Notes: generated by a model from the letters alone, not told the origin. Counted from the first letter of the stretch, positions 35,568-44,515 are shown. The stretch is 64,000 nucleotides of DNA from Ruania rhizosphaerae (GCF_009805705.1 NZ_VSMB01000004.1:186001-250000), one strand, 5' to 3'. Made by a program: numbers and translations.

Positions 35568-36011
35568 ATGTCGACGCCAGCCTCACCGCACCCCTCCGAG
35601 CCCACCGACGGCGCGGGCCATCACCCCGACGGCCCGTACCGAGCCGGTCAGCCAGGCGCCTACGGCTATGAACAGGTGCCACGACAGGGCAACCCGCCAG
35701 GGAAGGTCGCGCTGGCGGCTGGGATCGCGGTGGTGGTGCTCGGCTTGGTGCAGCAGGGCCTGAGCAACCTCATCCCCTCGCTCGCGGACTCCTTCGATCT
35801 CGCCAGTTCGACGCTGTACCAGCTCCTCTACGGTCCGACCAATGTGGTAGTCACGGTACTGGCGCTGGTCGCCACGGTGAGCGGCGCGATCGGGGTGCGT
35901 CGCACCGGCTCGCCGCGGATGGCAGCCGCGGCCGGGCTCGCGCTCGGACTTGCCTCGCTCGCCTCTTCGGTGATCGCCCTCGCCACGTACGGTCTGTATT
36001 TCCTCTTCTAG
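35568..36011 (+). CDS. Small membrane protein, DUF4190-like
   Basis: A 147-residue protein with a hydrophilic, Pro/Gly/Tyr-rich N-terminal 45 residues and about three hydrophobic helices (about 47-70, 84-105, 118-147). This layout is typical of the short actinobacterial DUF4190-type membrane proteins of unknown function. It lies 62 bp after the phosphorylase and may be read with it, but a separate -10 box is present. No catalytic motif is visible. Confidence 0.7.
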   Translation: MSTPASPHPSEPTDGAGHHPDGPYRAGQPGAYGYEQVPRQGNPPGKVALAAGIAVVVLGLVQQGLSNLIPSLADSFDLASSTLYQLLYGPTNVVVTVLALVATVSGAIGVRRTGSPRMAAAAGLALGLASLASSVIALATYGLYFLF

Positions 36012-36181
36012 TGACCGAGCAGGCGCTCGTGCCCCCACTGTCTCAGCATGAGTACCGCCTGGCGGACGGGCGCCCGAACACGGCAGGATTGAGAGCGTTC
36101 ACACGAACGACTGAACGTGGCGCCGTCGCCCGACCCCAGACGTCGCCCGATCGAAGCTGGCGCGACCTCGAGGAGTCTGCG

Positions 36182-37867
36182 ATGACAACGGTGTTCAACG
36201 ATCCCACCCAGTTCGCCCAGGAGATGCTCTCCGGCTTCTGCCGGTTGCACGCCGACACCGTGCAACCCGTCACCGGTGGGTGCGTGCGCGCGACCGACAC
36301 ACCGGAGGGCAAGGTCGCCGTCGTCATCGGCGGCGGCAGCGGCCACTACCCGGCCTTCGCCGGCTGGGTGGGTCCTGGTATGGCCGACGGCGCCGTCGTG
36401 GGCAACGTCTTCGCCTCCCCGTCCGCTCAGCAGGTGCACGCTGTGGCCAAGGCCGCCCAGCGCGGAGGCGGGGTGTTCCTCTCCTACGGCAACTACGCCG
36501 GGGATGTGCTGAACTTCGACCTCGCCCAGGAGCGCCTGAACGCCGAGGGTATCCCCACCCGCACCGTGGTGGTGGCCGACGACATCACCTCCGCGAGCGC
36601 CGAGGAGCGGCACAAGCGCCGCGGCACCACCGGTGACCTCGTGGTCTTCAAGATCGCCGGAGCCGCTGCGGAAGCCGGCTACGACCTGGACGGTGTGGTG
36701 GAGGTGGCCCAGCGCGCGAACGATGCCACCTACTCGTTCGCGGTCGCCTTCGCCGGCTGCACTCTTCCGGGCGATCCGGACCCGTTGTTCACGGTGCCGA
36801 AGGGGCGGATGGGCGTCGGCATGGGTGTCCACGGCGAGCCGGGCATCGCCGAGGAGGACGTGCTGCCTGCAGCGGACCTGGCCCGCATGCTCGTGGAGAA
36901 GGTCCTGACCGAACGTCCCGACGGCGCACGCCGGGCTGCCGTCTTGGTGAACGGCCTCGGGGGGACCAAGTACGAAGAGATGTTCGTGCTGTGGAACGAC
37001 ATCGCCCCGCTCCTGGAGGACGCGGGCGTCCAGATCGTGGCACCCGAGGTCGGTGAGCTCATCACCAGCCTGGACATGGCCGGGGTCTCCCTCACCCTGT
37101 TCTGGCTGGACGAGGAGTTGGAGAAGCTCTGGGTGGCTCCCGCCCAGACGCCCGCGTTCCGACGTGGCAGCGCCATCACCACCACCCGCCGCGACCCTGC
37201 CGCGATCGAGGACGCCACTACCGTCACCTACCCGGAGTCCACTACCGAGTCCCAGGCGAGCGCGCGGGCACTACTGGCGATCGGCCAGCGTGTGGCAGCG
37301 GCCCTGCACGAGCACGAGACCGAACTCGGCAAGCTGGACTCGATTGCCGGCGACGGCGACCATGGACGCGGCATGACCAGCGGTGCCGACGCTGCTCTGA
37401 AGGCTCTCACCGAAGCCGTCGAGGCTAGGGCCGGGGCCGCGTCCGCCCTGGCGGCCGCCGGGGACGCCTGGGGTGATCGCGCCGGCGGCACCTCCGGTGC
37501 CCTGTGGGGTGCGGGGCTACGGGCCGCAGCGGGTGAGCTGACGGACGACTCCGCCGTCACCGGGGCCCAGGTGCGCGCAGCGGTACGCGCGGCGCTGGAG
37601 CACATCCTCTCCTACGGCAAGGCCGAACGAGGGGACAAGACGCTGTTGGATGCACTGATCCCCTTCACCGAGGCGCTCGAGCAGGACGAGGGCGAGCTGG
37701 CGCAGGCGTGGGCTGCCGCCGCCCAGGTCGCCACCACGGAGGCGGATGCGACGGCGGACCTCACCCCGCGCATCGGGCGCGCCCGGCCACTGGCCGAGCG
37801 GAGCATCGGGCACCCGGATCCCGGAGCGATCTCCCTCGCCCTGGTGATGCGCACCGCCGCTCGCTGA
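36182..37867 (+). CDS. Single-chain dihydroxyacetone kinase (DhaK-DhaL fusion)
   Basis: ATP-dependent kinase of 561 residues for dihydroxyacetone or a related short ketose. The DhaK domain (1 to about 340) carries GGGSGHYPAF and the substrate-binding His in GVHGEPG (H217, forms the hemiaminal in homologues). The DhaL ATP-binding domain (about 350-561) has GDGDHGRGM and GGTSGALWG. Both halves are complete, as in the ATP-dependent rather than PTS-dependent enzymes. In Actinobacteria the same architecture also includes L-erythrulose kinase, so the substrate is open. ATG with GAGGAG upstream; a longer in-frame start at 36011 is not protein-like. Followed by a long terminator hairpin. Confidence 0.92.
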   Translation: MTTVFNDPTQFAQEMLSGFCRLHADTVQPVTGGCVRATDTPEGKVAVVIGGGSGHYPAFAGWVGPGMADGAVVGNVFASPSAQQVHAVAKAAQRGGGVFLSYGNYAGDVLNFDLAQERLNAEGIPTRTVVVADDITSASAEERHKRRGTTGDLVVFKIAGAAAEAGYDLDGVVEVAQRANDATYSFAVAFAGCTLPGDPDPLFTVPKGRMGVGMGVHGEPGIAEEDVLPAADLARMLVEKVLTERPDGARRAAVLVNGLGGTKYEEMFVLWNDIAPLLEDAGVQIVAPEVGELITSLDMAGVSLTLFWLDEELEKLWVAPAQTPAFRRGSAITTTRRDPAAIEDATTVTYPESTTESQASARALLAIGQRVAAALHEHETELGKLDSIAGDGDHGRGMTSGADAALKALTEAVEARAGAASALAAAGDAWGDRAGGTSGALWGAGLRAAAGELTDDSAVTGAQVRAAVRAALEHILSYGKAERGDKTLLDALIPFTEALEQDEGELAQAWAAAAQVATTEADATADLTPRIGRARPLAERSIGHPDPGAISLALVMRTAAR

Positions 37868-37874
37868 CCGGGCC

Positions 37875-37930
37875 GACACGGGTACGCCGGTCTGCGGCAC
37901 TCCGCTGTTGCAGACCGACGTACCCGTGTC
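37875..37930. terminator. Bidirectional terminator hairpin
   Basis: A 21-bp stem with one mismatch (37875-37895 with 37910-37930) and a 14-base loop, between the convergent kinase and nitroreductase genes. Confidence 0.78.
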
Positions 37931-37948
37931 ACACCCGCCTCAGCGCTC

Positions 37949-38398
37949 CTACTCGTCGATCGGCTCCAGCAGGAACACCGGGATCAGCCGGTCCGTCTTC
38001 TCCTGGTACTCCGCATAGGGGGCGTACAGGGCCACCGACCGCTGCCACCACTCCTCGCGCTCAGCACCTTCTGCGAGCCGTGCGCGGTACAGCCGCGGCT
38101 CAGCTCCGTCCTGCACCTCGACCACCGGGTCGGCGAGGAAGTTGTAGTACCAGACCGGGTGCTCGGGAGCACCGCCCTTGGAGGCGACCGCGGCATAGAC
38201 ACCGCCGGACTCCACACGCATCACCGGGTTCTTGCGGAGTTTCCCGGATCGGGCCCCACGCGAGGTGACCACCACGATCGGCCACTCCGGGCGCCCCCTC
38301 AGGGTATTCGCCTCCTGCCCTCCGCTGGCCTCGTAGGCCTCGACCTGCTCGCGCACCCACGCGGTGGTGCTGGGCTCGTACTCTCCGTGAAGTCTCAT
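37949..38398 (-). CDS. F420-dependent nitroreductase family protein (Ddn-like)
   Basis: A 149-residue split-beta-barrel protein of the deazaflavin-dependent nitroreductase family. Motifs are VVVTSRGARSGKLRKNPVMRV, GGxxEHPxWYYNF and the C-terminal RLIPVFLLEP, all typical of Ddn-like proteins. Such proteins use coenzyme F420, reinforcing an actinobacterial host; substrates range from quinones to nitroaromatics. The start ATG giving MRLHGEYEP fits family length; upstream extension is non-coding. Single gene, divergent from the photolyase with 83 bp between them, so a shared control region is possible. Confidence 0.88.
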   Translation of the reverse strand: MRLHGEYEPSTTAWVREQVEAYEASGGQEANTLRGRPEWPIVVVTSRGARSGKLRKNPVMRVESGGVYAAVASKGGAPEHPVWYYNFLADPVVEVQDGAEPRLYRARLAEGAEREEWWQRSVALYAPYAEYQEKTDRLIPVFLLEPIDE

Positions 38399-38481
38399 GC
38401 TCGCCACAACGCATGTGTGCTTAGGGTGATTCCGTATCCGCGCCACCCGCAGGTCGGCGCGCCCCGAGCGGAAGGTTCCGC

Positions 38482-39840
38482 ATGGATTCCCCCACCGTGG
38501 TCTGGTTGCGCCGCGACCTCCGACTCGCGGACAACCCGGCGCTGCTCGCCGCTGCCGAGCGCGGAGCACCCGTGATCGCGGTCTATGTGCTGGAGGAGCA
38601 TACGCCGGGCGTCCGGCCGCTGGGCGGAGCCTCCCGCTGGTGGTTGCACCACAGCCTGGCCCAGCTCGCGGACCGCCTGGCGGACCGTGGCGGAACGCTG
38701 GTGCTACGGCGGGGGAACGGACCCGAGCAGGTGCGAGACGTCGTCGGCGAGGCCGGAGCCACCCGGGTGTTCTGGAACCGGCGGTACGGCCACGGGCGCC
38801 ACGCCGACGCCGTGTTGAAGGACGGGCTGCGCGCCGGGGGCGTGGAGGTCGAGAGCTTCGCCGCGAATCTGCTCAGTGAGCCGTGGACGATCCGTACCGG
38901 CGAGGGAAAGCCCTACCAGGTGTTCACCCCGTTCTGGAGGGCGTTCCTCGCGGGGCCGGAGCCGCGGGGTCCGCTGCCGGAACCAGCGGAGATTCCCGCA
39001 CCGTCCACCGGGCCCGCCACCGATGACCTCCAGGACTGGGGCCTCCTGCCGACGCGGCCGGACTGGGCGGGAGGGCTCCGCGAGACCTGGGAGCCGGGCG
39101 AGGTGGACGCCGCGCGCCGGCTGGAGGAGTTCGCCACCGGCGCGCTGGCCGAGTACCACCGGCGCGATGAACCGGCCGCTGAGGTCACCTCCCGCCTGTC
39201 CCCCTCGCTGGCGTTCGGGGAGATCAGCCCGTTCCAGATCTGGCATCGCCTGCACCAGGATCTTCCCGACGGCGCACGGCAGAACCAGGGAAAGTTCCTC
39301 AGTGAGGTGGGCTGGCGCGAGTTCCACCATCACGTCGCCTTCCACGCCGAGGACCTGGCCCAGGTGAACGTCCGGCGCCAGTTCGACGCCTTCCCCTGGG
39401 GCGAGGCACCCGAGGAGGAACTGAACCGGTGGCGCTATGGCCACACCGGGATCCCGCTGGTCGACGCGGGAATGCGAGAGCTGTGGCACACCGGCTCCAT
39501 GCACAATCGCGTGCGGATGGTCACCGCCTCGTTCCTGGTGAAGAACCTGCTGGTGGATTGGCGCATCGGGGAACAGTGGTTCTGGGACACGCTCGTCGAC
39601 GCCGACGAGGCGAACAATCCGGGCAACTGGCAGTGGGTCGCAGGATCCGGGGCGGACGCCGCCCCGTACTTCCGCATCTTCAACCCACTCACCCAAGCGC
39701 AGAAGTTCGACCCGGGCGGGGCCTACGTGCGGCGTTGGGTGCCGGAAGCACAGACGGGGGACTATCCCGAGCCCATCGTGGATCTGGCCGAGAGCCGGCG
39801 AGCTGCACTCGATGCCTACGAGCTGGTCAAGCGGTCATGA
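38482..39840 (+). CDS. phrB: Deoxyribodipyrimidine photolyase
   Basis: Light-driven repair of cyclobutane pyrimidine dimers. The 452-residue protein has the N-terminal Rossmann-like antenna domain (VWLRRDLRLADNPAL, about 5-130) and the helical FAD domain with SRLSPSLAFGEISP, the WREFHHHV helix, GMRELWxTGSMHNRVRM and ANNPGNWQWVAGSG near 385, all strong class I photolyase signatures. A cryptochrome-like role cannot be excluded, but bacterial members with these motifs are usually repair enzymes. GGAAGG sits close before the ATG. A terminator hairpin follows. Confidence 0.93.
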   Translation: MDSPTVVWLRRDLRLADNPALLAAAERGAPVIAVYVLEEHTPGVRPLGGASRWWLHHSLAQLADRLADRGGTLVLRRGNGPEQVRDVVGEAGATRVFWNRRYGHGRHADAVLKDGLRAGGVEVESFAANLLSEPWTIRTGEGKPYQVFTPFWRAFLAGPEPRGPLPEPAEIPAPSTGPATDDLQDWGLLPTRPDWAGGLRETWEPGEVDAARRLEEFATGALAEYHRRDEPAAEVTSRLSPSLAFGEISPFQIWHRLHQDLPDGARQNQGKFLSEVGWREFHHHVAFHAEDLAQVNVRRQFDAFPWGEAPEEELNRWRYGHTGIPLVDAGMRELWHTGSMHNRVRMVTASFLVKNLLVDWRIGEQWFWDTLVDADEANNPGNWQWVAGSGADAAPYFRIFNPLTQAQKFDPGGAYVRRWVPEAQTGDYPEPIVDLAESRRAALDAYELVKRS

Positions 39841-39845
39841 GCGCC

Positions 39846-39889
39846 GTGGGGGAGGTGCTGGCGTCCGCTGACGCGAGCGCCTCCCCCAC
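39846..39889. terminator. Bidirectional terminator hairpin
   Basis: GTGGGGGAGG-T-GCT pairs with AGC-G-CCTCCCCCAC (one mismatch), 16-base loop, between convergent photolyase and lipoprotein genes. Confidence 0.7.
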
Positions 39890-39907
39890 CGGTGCCGTCA
39901 CGGTTCC

Positions 39908-40588
39908 TCAGACCTGGCTCACGGTGAGTTCGGTGAGGGCCACGGCCTGCTCGGTCTGGCCATCCTCACCGATCACCAGCACCTGGAAGAAGCCTCCGTC
40001 GACCTGCGAGAGCACCACCGCCGCCGGCATGCTCATGGTCTCCCCGGTCAGGGCAACTGCCCGCTCGGTTCCCGCCACCACTACGTCTTCCGGTTCGCTG
40101 ATGTCGTCGTAGGCGCTCGTCGCCGAGTCGACCGTGGCGTCGAAGTCATCCTCGACAGGGATCCACTGCACGAGCACGCTCGCGGCGAGGCCCTCGCTGG
40201 AGGTGAACGTGCAGGTCTGCGATCCCATCAGCTCGTCCGACTCCCCCTCCCCGACGGCGAACCCGACAGCATCGCCGGCCTGCTCCGCGGAGACCACAGT
40301 GCACGGGTCGAAGTCCTCGGCGGGGGCCACGACATCGCCACTGGGCTGCTCCTGCTCGTCACTGTCCTCAGCGACCTCGCCCTCAGCCTCTTCGTCCTCG
40401 GCCCCGCCGCTCTCCTCGGTAGCCGTGTCCTCGCCGTCCTCGGCGGCTACTTCGGTACCGCTCTCCTCGGAACCGGTGGCCGCAGCGTCCTCGCTCGCGG
40501 GCTCACTGCAGGCAGTCAGAGCCAGCAGCAGTCCCATTCCGGCTGCGGCAGCAGCGTGACGGACCCGGATCGTGGTGACGTTCTTCAA
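39908..40588 (-). CDS. Putative DUF3558-like lipoprotein
   Basis: A 226-residue predicted lipoprotein. The signal peptide ends in the lipobox LTAC (Cys near 27). A low-complexity acidic region (about 30-90, mostly Glu, Ala, Asp, Gly) links to a globular domain with two Cys residues (DPCTVVSAEQA and SQTCTFTS), a pattern typical of DUF3558 lipoproteins. The start appears to be TTG at 40588 with GGGAG 7 bases upstream; no ATG or GTG is better placed. Function unknown. The next lipoprotein gene on the same strand begins upstream and ends 139 bp before this start. Confidence 0.75.
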   Translation of the reverse strand: MKNVTTIRVRHAAAAAGMGLLLALTACSEPASEDAAATGSEESGTEVAAEDGEDTATEESGGAEDEEAEGEVAEDSDEQEQPSGDVVAPAEDFDPCTVVSAEQAGDAVGFAVGEGESDELMGSQTCTFTSSEGLAASVLVQWIPVEDDFDATVDSATSAYDDISEPEDVVVAGTERAVALTGETMSMPAAVVLSQVDGGFFQVLVIGEDGQTEQAVALTELTVSQV

Positions 40589-40727
40589 CGGTGTTCTCCC
40601 TCGTGCCGGGACCTCCCCGGCTCACACCGTCGACGCTAGGTGCGGCGCCGCGCGGCGGGAATGGGCAGCGGTGCCCGTGTGTGCCTGCTCACGCACCGGC
40701 ACCTGCCCGGACGTCGTCCGCCGACGA

Positions 40728-41579
40728 TCACTCGCAGCCGGCCACACCGGGGGGCAGCGCCCGCAGGTTCAGTGCGGCTCCCGCGTCGCCCAGACCCTGC
40801 TCGGCCCCGTACCGGAACGTCTCCTCGGCGACGTCCTCGGGCAGCACCCCGCACCCGTCCTCCCCGAGCACCTCGGCAGCGGGTGGCCCGGGCCACGTGG
40901 AGGGGAGGGCTGCGCCGTCGGGGATCTCACCATCCAGCTGGACGGCAGCGATAGGCACGGCTTCGCCGGTGGAGACGATGTTGACGCGAAGTAGGTCGCT
41001 GACCTCCCGCAGCACGTCGCGGGCGCGACGCTCGGACCAACTCAGACCGTCGGAGAACCCAGTGCCATGGCCGTGCACCTCGGCTGAGGCGGTGGAGACC
41101 CCGTTGTCGTAGCGCAGGTAGGTCCAGTCCAGGTCGGGGCGATCGATGCGGCCGAACTCGGGGCCACCGAAGAGCGCCCGCTCGGCCACCTCCCGCAACT
41201 CGGAGACCGCGCACGGGAGCAGGTAGCCGGTCCGCCAGGGCCCAGCCGAGTCATCCGGGCCGGCGCTGCCGGGGCTATCGGCACTGTCGTCTGGGCTCTC
41301 GCCGGCGCTCTCAGTCACCGGCTCCACCACGCTGGAACCATTCTCGGCCTGGACCACCACGCCGTCGGCGTAGACGACGGTCACCAGCGCCCACGGGCTC
41401 TCACCCTGCGCGATGGTGAGCAACGGGAACGACTCGCCAGGTGCCGTCGCGGGAGGCGACTCCCCCTCGCACGTGATCGGTTCCTGCTGCTCGATCCCGA
41501 TCACCGAGCACGCGGTGACCACCGCCGCCCCCATCGCTATCGCGGCTCCGGCGGCCACGAGCCTGAACCCCTGGTGCAT
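40728..41579 (-). CDS. Putative lipoprotein of unknown function
   Basis: A 283-residue protein with a lipobox-type signal (VVTAC, Cys near 24). Residues about 90-130 are Ser/Asp/Pro-rich. The rest contains four Cys residues in the mature part that could form disulfides, and no catalytic motif that I recognise. It is close to another lipoprotein gene on the same strand. I start at the ATG giving MHQGFRLV because a signal peptide follows at once and a TAGGCT -10 box lies 7 bases upstream. It may be an actinobacterium-specific envelope protein. Confidence 0.7.
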   Translation of the reverse strand: MHQGFRLVAAGAAIAMGAAVVTACSVIGIEQQEPITCEGESPPATAPGESFPLLTIAQGESPWALVTVVYADGVVVQAENGSSVVEPVTESAGESPDDSADSPGSAGPDDSAGPWRTGYLLPCAVSELREVAERALFGGPEFGRIDRPDLDWTYLRYDNGVSTASAEVHGHGTGFSDGLSWSERRARDVLREVSDLLRVNIVSTGEAVPIAAVQLDGEIPDGAALPSTWPGPPAAEVLGEDGCGVLPEDVAEETFRYGAEQGLGDAGAALNLRALPPGVAGCE

Positions 41580-41586
41580 ACCGGAG

Positions 41587-41592
41587 AGCCTA
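41587..41592 (-). promoter_or_regulatory. -10 box of leaderless lipoprotein gene
   Basis: TAGGCT on the minus strand, 7 bases before the ATG at 41579. No ribosome binding site. Confidence 0.45.
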
Positions 41593-41628
41593 GGACAGGT
41601 TGGCGGTCCGCGGTGGCAGAGGGCCTGG

Positions 41629-42171
41629 TCAGCGCAGCAGCTCCCGCGGTACCAGATCGGCCCCTCGTACCCCCTCCAGCAGCTGGGGCTCGATCCCGTC
41701 CCCCCGGCGCAGCACGCTGATCGCACCGGAAGGCTCGAAGATGACCGCCGCCACTTCACCGCGGTGTCGGATGCCCGCCTGCCGCAACCGGGACGCGAGC
41801 TCGTGCTGGACCACGTGGCAACGCTTCATGTTCTCCTCGATCACCGTCGACCCGGCCATCAGCACCACCGGTGGAACGGCGACGGCATGATTGCCCGAGC
41901 GGGTCACCCGGATCATCCCCGCGACCGCCTGCAGCAGGATCAGGGTGGCCAGCGCGAGCACACCCGCTGCCAGCCGGGGCACCTCACCCAGACTGGCGCG
42001 GCCGATGATCGCGCCGAAGGCGACCACGGCAGCAAGGTCATAGCTGGACATCGTGGCGAGCATGCGCTGTCCGAGCACCTTGACCAGGACGACCATCGCG
42101 ACATACATCCCCACCGTCCCCGCCACCACCGCCAGCGCTTCGGTCGGTGTGATCAGCAGCAGCTCGTCCAT
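41629..42171 (-). CDS. DUF421 family membrane protein (YetF-like)
   Basis: A 180-residue protein with three N-terminal membrane helices (about 10-30, 42-62, 68-90) followed by a soluble DUF421 domain (about 95-175). The MSSYDLAAVVAFGAIIGR segment and the later VVxHELxSxLRQ-AGIR stretch match the YetF/YdfS family, linked to spore or envelope functions in Bacillus but without a known activity. AAAGG precedes the ATG. It lies 52 bp after the amidohydrolase gene on the same strand and could be cotranscribed with it. Confidence 0.82.
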   Translation of the reverse strand: MDELLLITPTEALAVVAGTVGMYVAMVVLVKVLGQRMLATMSSYDLAAVVAFGAIIGRASLGEVPRLAAGVLALATLILLQAVAGMIRVTRSGNHAVAVPPVVLMAGSTVIEENMKRCHVVQHELASRLRQAGIRHRGEVAAVIFEPSGAISVLRRGDGIEPQLLEGVRGADLVPRELLR

Positions 42172-42223
42172 GGTGCCCTTTCTCGCGCGGTTCGGCTCGC
42201 CGTCGACAGTAGCGAGGGGCGAC

Positions 42224-43801
42224 TCACAGTGCGCGGTGTGTCCACCGTCCGCCGAGCAGGGTGGCGAGGACGTCCGGACGGCGCAGCGCGTCCGGGTCGG
42301 CACGCAGCGGATCCTCGGCCACGAGCACCAGGTCTGCGGGATCTCCCGCCCGTAGGTCGAGTCGCGCGCGCCCCGTCGACGCACGCAGCGCCTCCCGGGC
42401 GCTGATCCGCTGCTCCGGGTGCCACGGGGCGCGACCGTCCCGGCTACGGGTCACCGCGGCGGCGATCGCAGCCCACGGGTCCAGCGGTGCCACCGGCGCG
42501 TCGGAACCCAGTCTCAGCCCGGCCCCGGCGTCCAACAGCGATCGCAGCGCGAATGCTCGCCCGGTCTGGTCAGGCCAGTACTCCTCGGCGATGTCGCGAT
42601 CGTCCATCGCGTGCTCGGGCTGCACACTGGCGGTGACCCCCAACTGGGCGAACCGGGGCAGGTCCGTGGGGTGCACGAGCTGGGCGTGCTCGATCGTAGC
42701 CGGCAGGCCGGGATCCCCGACGGCGGAGCGTGCGTTCGCGTAGGCGTCCAGGGCTGCCGTCACGGCTGCGTCGCCGATGGCGTGCACGGCAGTACCCAGA
42801 CCTGCCCGGCCGGCGCGGGAGATGAGACCGGTCAGGGCGTCGACGTCGTACTCGAGGTGGCCGTGCTCGCCCGGGACGTCCCCGGCGAGGTGCGGTTCGG
42901 CCAGGTGACCGGCGTACGGGTGCCGGCAGTACGCCGTCCTGGTGTTGAGCGAGCCGTCGGCGATGATCTTCAGCGGTCCGACGGTGACCAGGCCGTCGGT
43001 GCCGGGGAGAATCTCGCCGGTGCGCAGGCCGGCGTCGATGACATCGTCGAGACGGTCAGGGTAGAAGCCGGCGCGGACCCGGAGCGAGCGCACGCCGGCC
43101 ATGATCCGGCCCGGCCAGGTGGCGAGGTTGTCGGCCATCTCCAGATCGACGATGCCGACGACGCCGCGTGCTGCGGCTGCGTCGGCGGCGCGGCGCAGTG
43201 CTCCGGCATCGGTTCGCTCCAGGTGCTCGGTGTGTGAGTCAAGACTGCGGGAGGTGGCGAACCACTCGGCCTCGCGGACCACGCCGTCGGGATCGGGGTG
43301 CACGCCGAGCCACCGCGCGGCCGGGGTGGACAGCCAGGCGCAGTGCAGATCCCAGGCAATCAGCACTACGGGCCGGCCCCCTGCTGCCTGGTCGAGCGAC
43401 TCCTGGGTCGGTGGCTGCGGCCAGGTCGCATCCCGGAAACCGTAACCGACGAGCGGGCCCGAGGCTTTCGAATCGTCAGCGGCCGCGCGCACGATCTGCA
43501 GCAGGTCGTGTGCGGACTCGGCGCGGGTGAGGTCGAGGCGCTCACGCCGCAGCGCCCACTGCCGGAAGTGCACGTGCGAGTCCCACAGCCCGGGCAGGAG
43601 CACAGCACCGTCGGCGTCGATCTGCTCGGCCGTTGGCAGTGCGGCGGCAGTCGGCTCGGCGTGCGTGCCGGCGATGCTGGAATACACGGTGCCGGTCGGG
43701 GTGATCCGGGCAACCCGACCGTCGGCGATCAGCACATCCAGCAGGTCGTCGCTGCCCGGGCGGCGCACGCGCCGGAGCAGCAGCGGAGGCGGTTCACTCA
43801 C
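42224..43801 (-). CDS. YtcJ-like metal-dependent amidohydrolase
   Basis: A 525-residue cytoplasmic amidohydrolase. Metal-binding HxH is in LLPGLWDSHVHF (about residue 76), the carboxylated-Lys region is near GPLKIIADGSLNTRT, the later His lies in TAVHAIGDAAV and HAQLVHP, and the final Asp in RLGSDAPVAPLDPW. These features match YtcJ/TIM-barrel amidohydrolases, whose substrates are usually unassigned amides or carbamates. The GTG start has no ribosome binding site but lies 6 bases after TAGGGT. Upstream, the divergent region carries the palindromic repeat cluster at 43819-43913. Confidence 0.88.
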   Translation of the reverse strand: MSEPPPLLLRRVRRPGSDDLLDVLIADGRVARITPTGTVYSSIAGTHAEPTAAALPTAEQIDADGAVLLPGLWDSHVHFRQWALRRERLDLTRAESAHDLLQIVRAAADDSKASGPLVGYGFRDATWPQPPTQESLDQAAGGRPVVLIAWDLHCAWLSTPAARWLGVHPDPDGVVREAEWFATSRSLDSHTEHLERTDAGALRRAADAAAARGVVGIVDLEMADNLATWPGRIMAGVRSLRVRAGFYPDRLDDVIDAGLRTGEILPGTDGLVTVGPLKIIADGSLNTRTAYCRHPYAGHLAEPHLAGDVPGEHGHLEYDVDALTGLISRAGRAGLGTAVHAIGDAAVTAALDAYANARSAVGDPGLPATIEHAQLVHPTDLPRFAQLGVTASVQPEHAMDDRDIAEEYWPDQTGRAFALRSLLDAGAGLRLGSDAPVAPLDPWAAIAAAVTRSRDGRAPWHPEQRISAREALRASTGRARLDLRAGDPADLVLVAEDPLRADPDALRRPDVLATLLGGRWTHRAL

Positions 43802-43807
43802 CCGGCG

Positions 43808-43813
43808 ACCCTA
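43808..43813 (-). promoter_or_regulatory. -10 box of leaderless amidohydrolase gene
   Basis: TAGGGT on the minus strand, 6 bases before the GTG at 43801. Confidence 0.55.
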
Positions 43814-43818
43814 ATCCA

Positions 43819-43913
43819 GAAATCCCACGTCGATGTGGCTCCTCCCTCCCGAAATCCCACGTCGATCTGGCGGTTGCCATCCCGACGCAACCGCCAGATC
43901 GACGAGGGATTTC
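43819..43913. repeat. Palindromic dispersed repeat, locus A (three copies)
   Basis: Copies at 43819-43838 (plus), 43851-43877 (plus) and 43887-43913 (minus). The last two form a 27-bp inverted repeat with one mismatch and a 9-base loop. The shared core is near AATCCCACGTCGATCTGGC. The same family recurs at 54454-54602 and 63981-64000. Here it sits between two divergent leaderless genes. Confidence 0.85.
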
Positions 43914-43966
43914 CGGATCGGGGGCAGGCACCCACTGCCCCTCGCGCACGTCGGGGCGGCGGCTGG

Positions 43967-43972
43967 CAGACT
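43967..43972 (+). promoter_or_regulatory. -10 box of leaderless SRPBCC gene
   Basis: CAGACT, 6 bases before the ATG at 43979. The same hexamer and spacing precede the genes at 52632 and 35568. Confidence 0.45.
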
Positions 43973-43978
43973 GCCTCC

Positions 43979-44443
43979 ATGCCCATGGTGGAGGCGGAGG
44001 TGACCGTCGAGGTCGACCCTGCGACAGCGTTCGCCGTCTCCCAGACCACGGGAGAGGTACGACTGCGCTGGGACCCGTTCATCCGCCGTCAGGGGTTCCT
44101 CGACGGCGCCACGGCGCCCGCCAAGGGCGTACGGACGCTGACCGTGCACCGTAGCGGGCTGCGGATGGTGAGCGAGTACGTCTCCTACGCCCCGCCGCGG
44201 AATGCGGGAATGCGGATGGTGGACGGGCCGTGGTTCTTCGAGATGCTCGCTGCCGGCTGGCGGTTCGAGGCCATCGACGGCGGAACGCGGGCCGTGTGGA
44301 AGTACAACTTCCGGTGCCGGCCACGTTGGCTTGCTCCGCTCGCCGAGCAGATCGGCACCTCGGCCCTCGGGCGGGACCTACGCCGCCGCATCGATGGGTT
44401 CGCGGCGGGGTGTGCCGACCCTGAGGTACTGAGATCGCTGTAG
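43979..44443 (+). CDS. SRPBCC/polyketide cyclase-like small-ligand-binding protein
   Basis: A 154-residue protein with the START/SRPBCC outline: an N-terminal beta strand pair (VEAEVTVEVDPATAFAV), a GxxxxxVR-DPF region, a middle set of strands, and a C-terminal amphipathic helix (DLRRRIDGFAAGC). Members bind lipids or hydrophobic ligands in a deep cavity; no ligand can be named. Two in-frame ATGs lie two codons apart; the first is 6 bases from a CAGACT -10 box. It is divergent from the amidohydrolase across the repeat cluster. Confidence 0.75.
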   Translation: MPMVEAEVTVEVDPATAFAVSQTTGEVRLRWDPFIRRQGFLDGATAPAKGVRTLTVHRSGLRMVSEYVSYAPPRNAGMRMVDGPWFFEMLAAGWRFEAIDGGTRAVWKYNFRCRPRWLAPLAEQIGTSALGRDLRRRIDGFAAGCADPEVLRSL

Positions 44444-44487
44444 GACGGCACATGACTCGCGGGATCGAGTTCACGACGGTGCGGTGA

Positions 44488-44515
44488 GTGTCGATACCTC
44501 GGCGATTCTCGACAC
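44488..44515. terminator. Weak hairpin between convergent genes
   Basis: GTGTCGA and TCGACAC with a 14-base loop between the SRPBCC and HxlR stops. Only a 7-bp stem, so the call is tentative. Confidence 0.4.

Noticed and set aside
43819-43913. CRISPR-like array
   Set aside because: Copies alternate in orientation, spacers are unequal and no cas gene is present.
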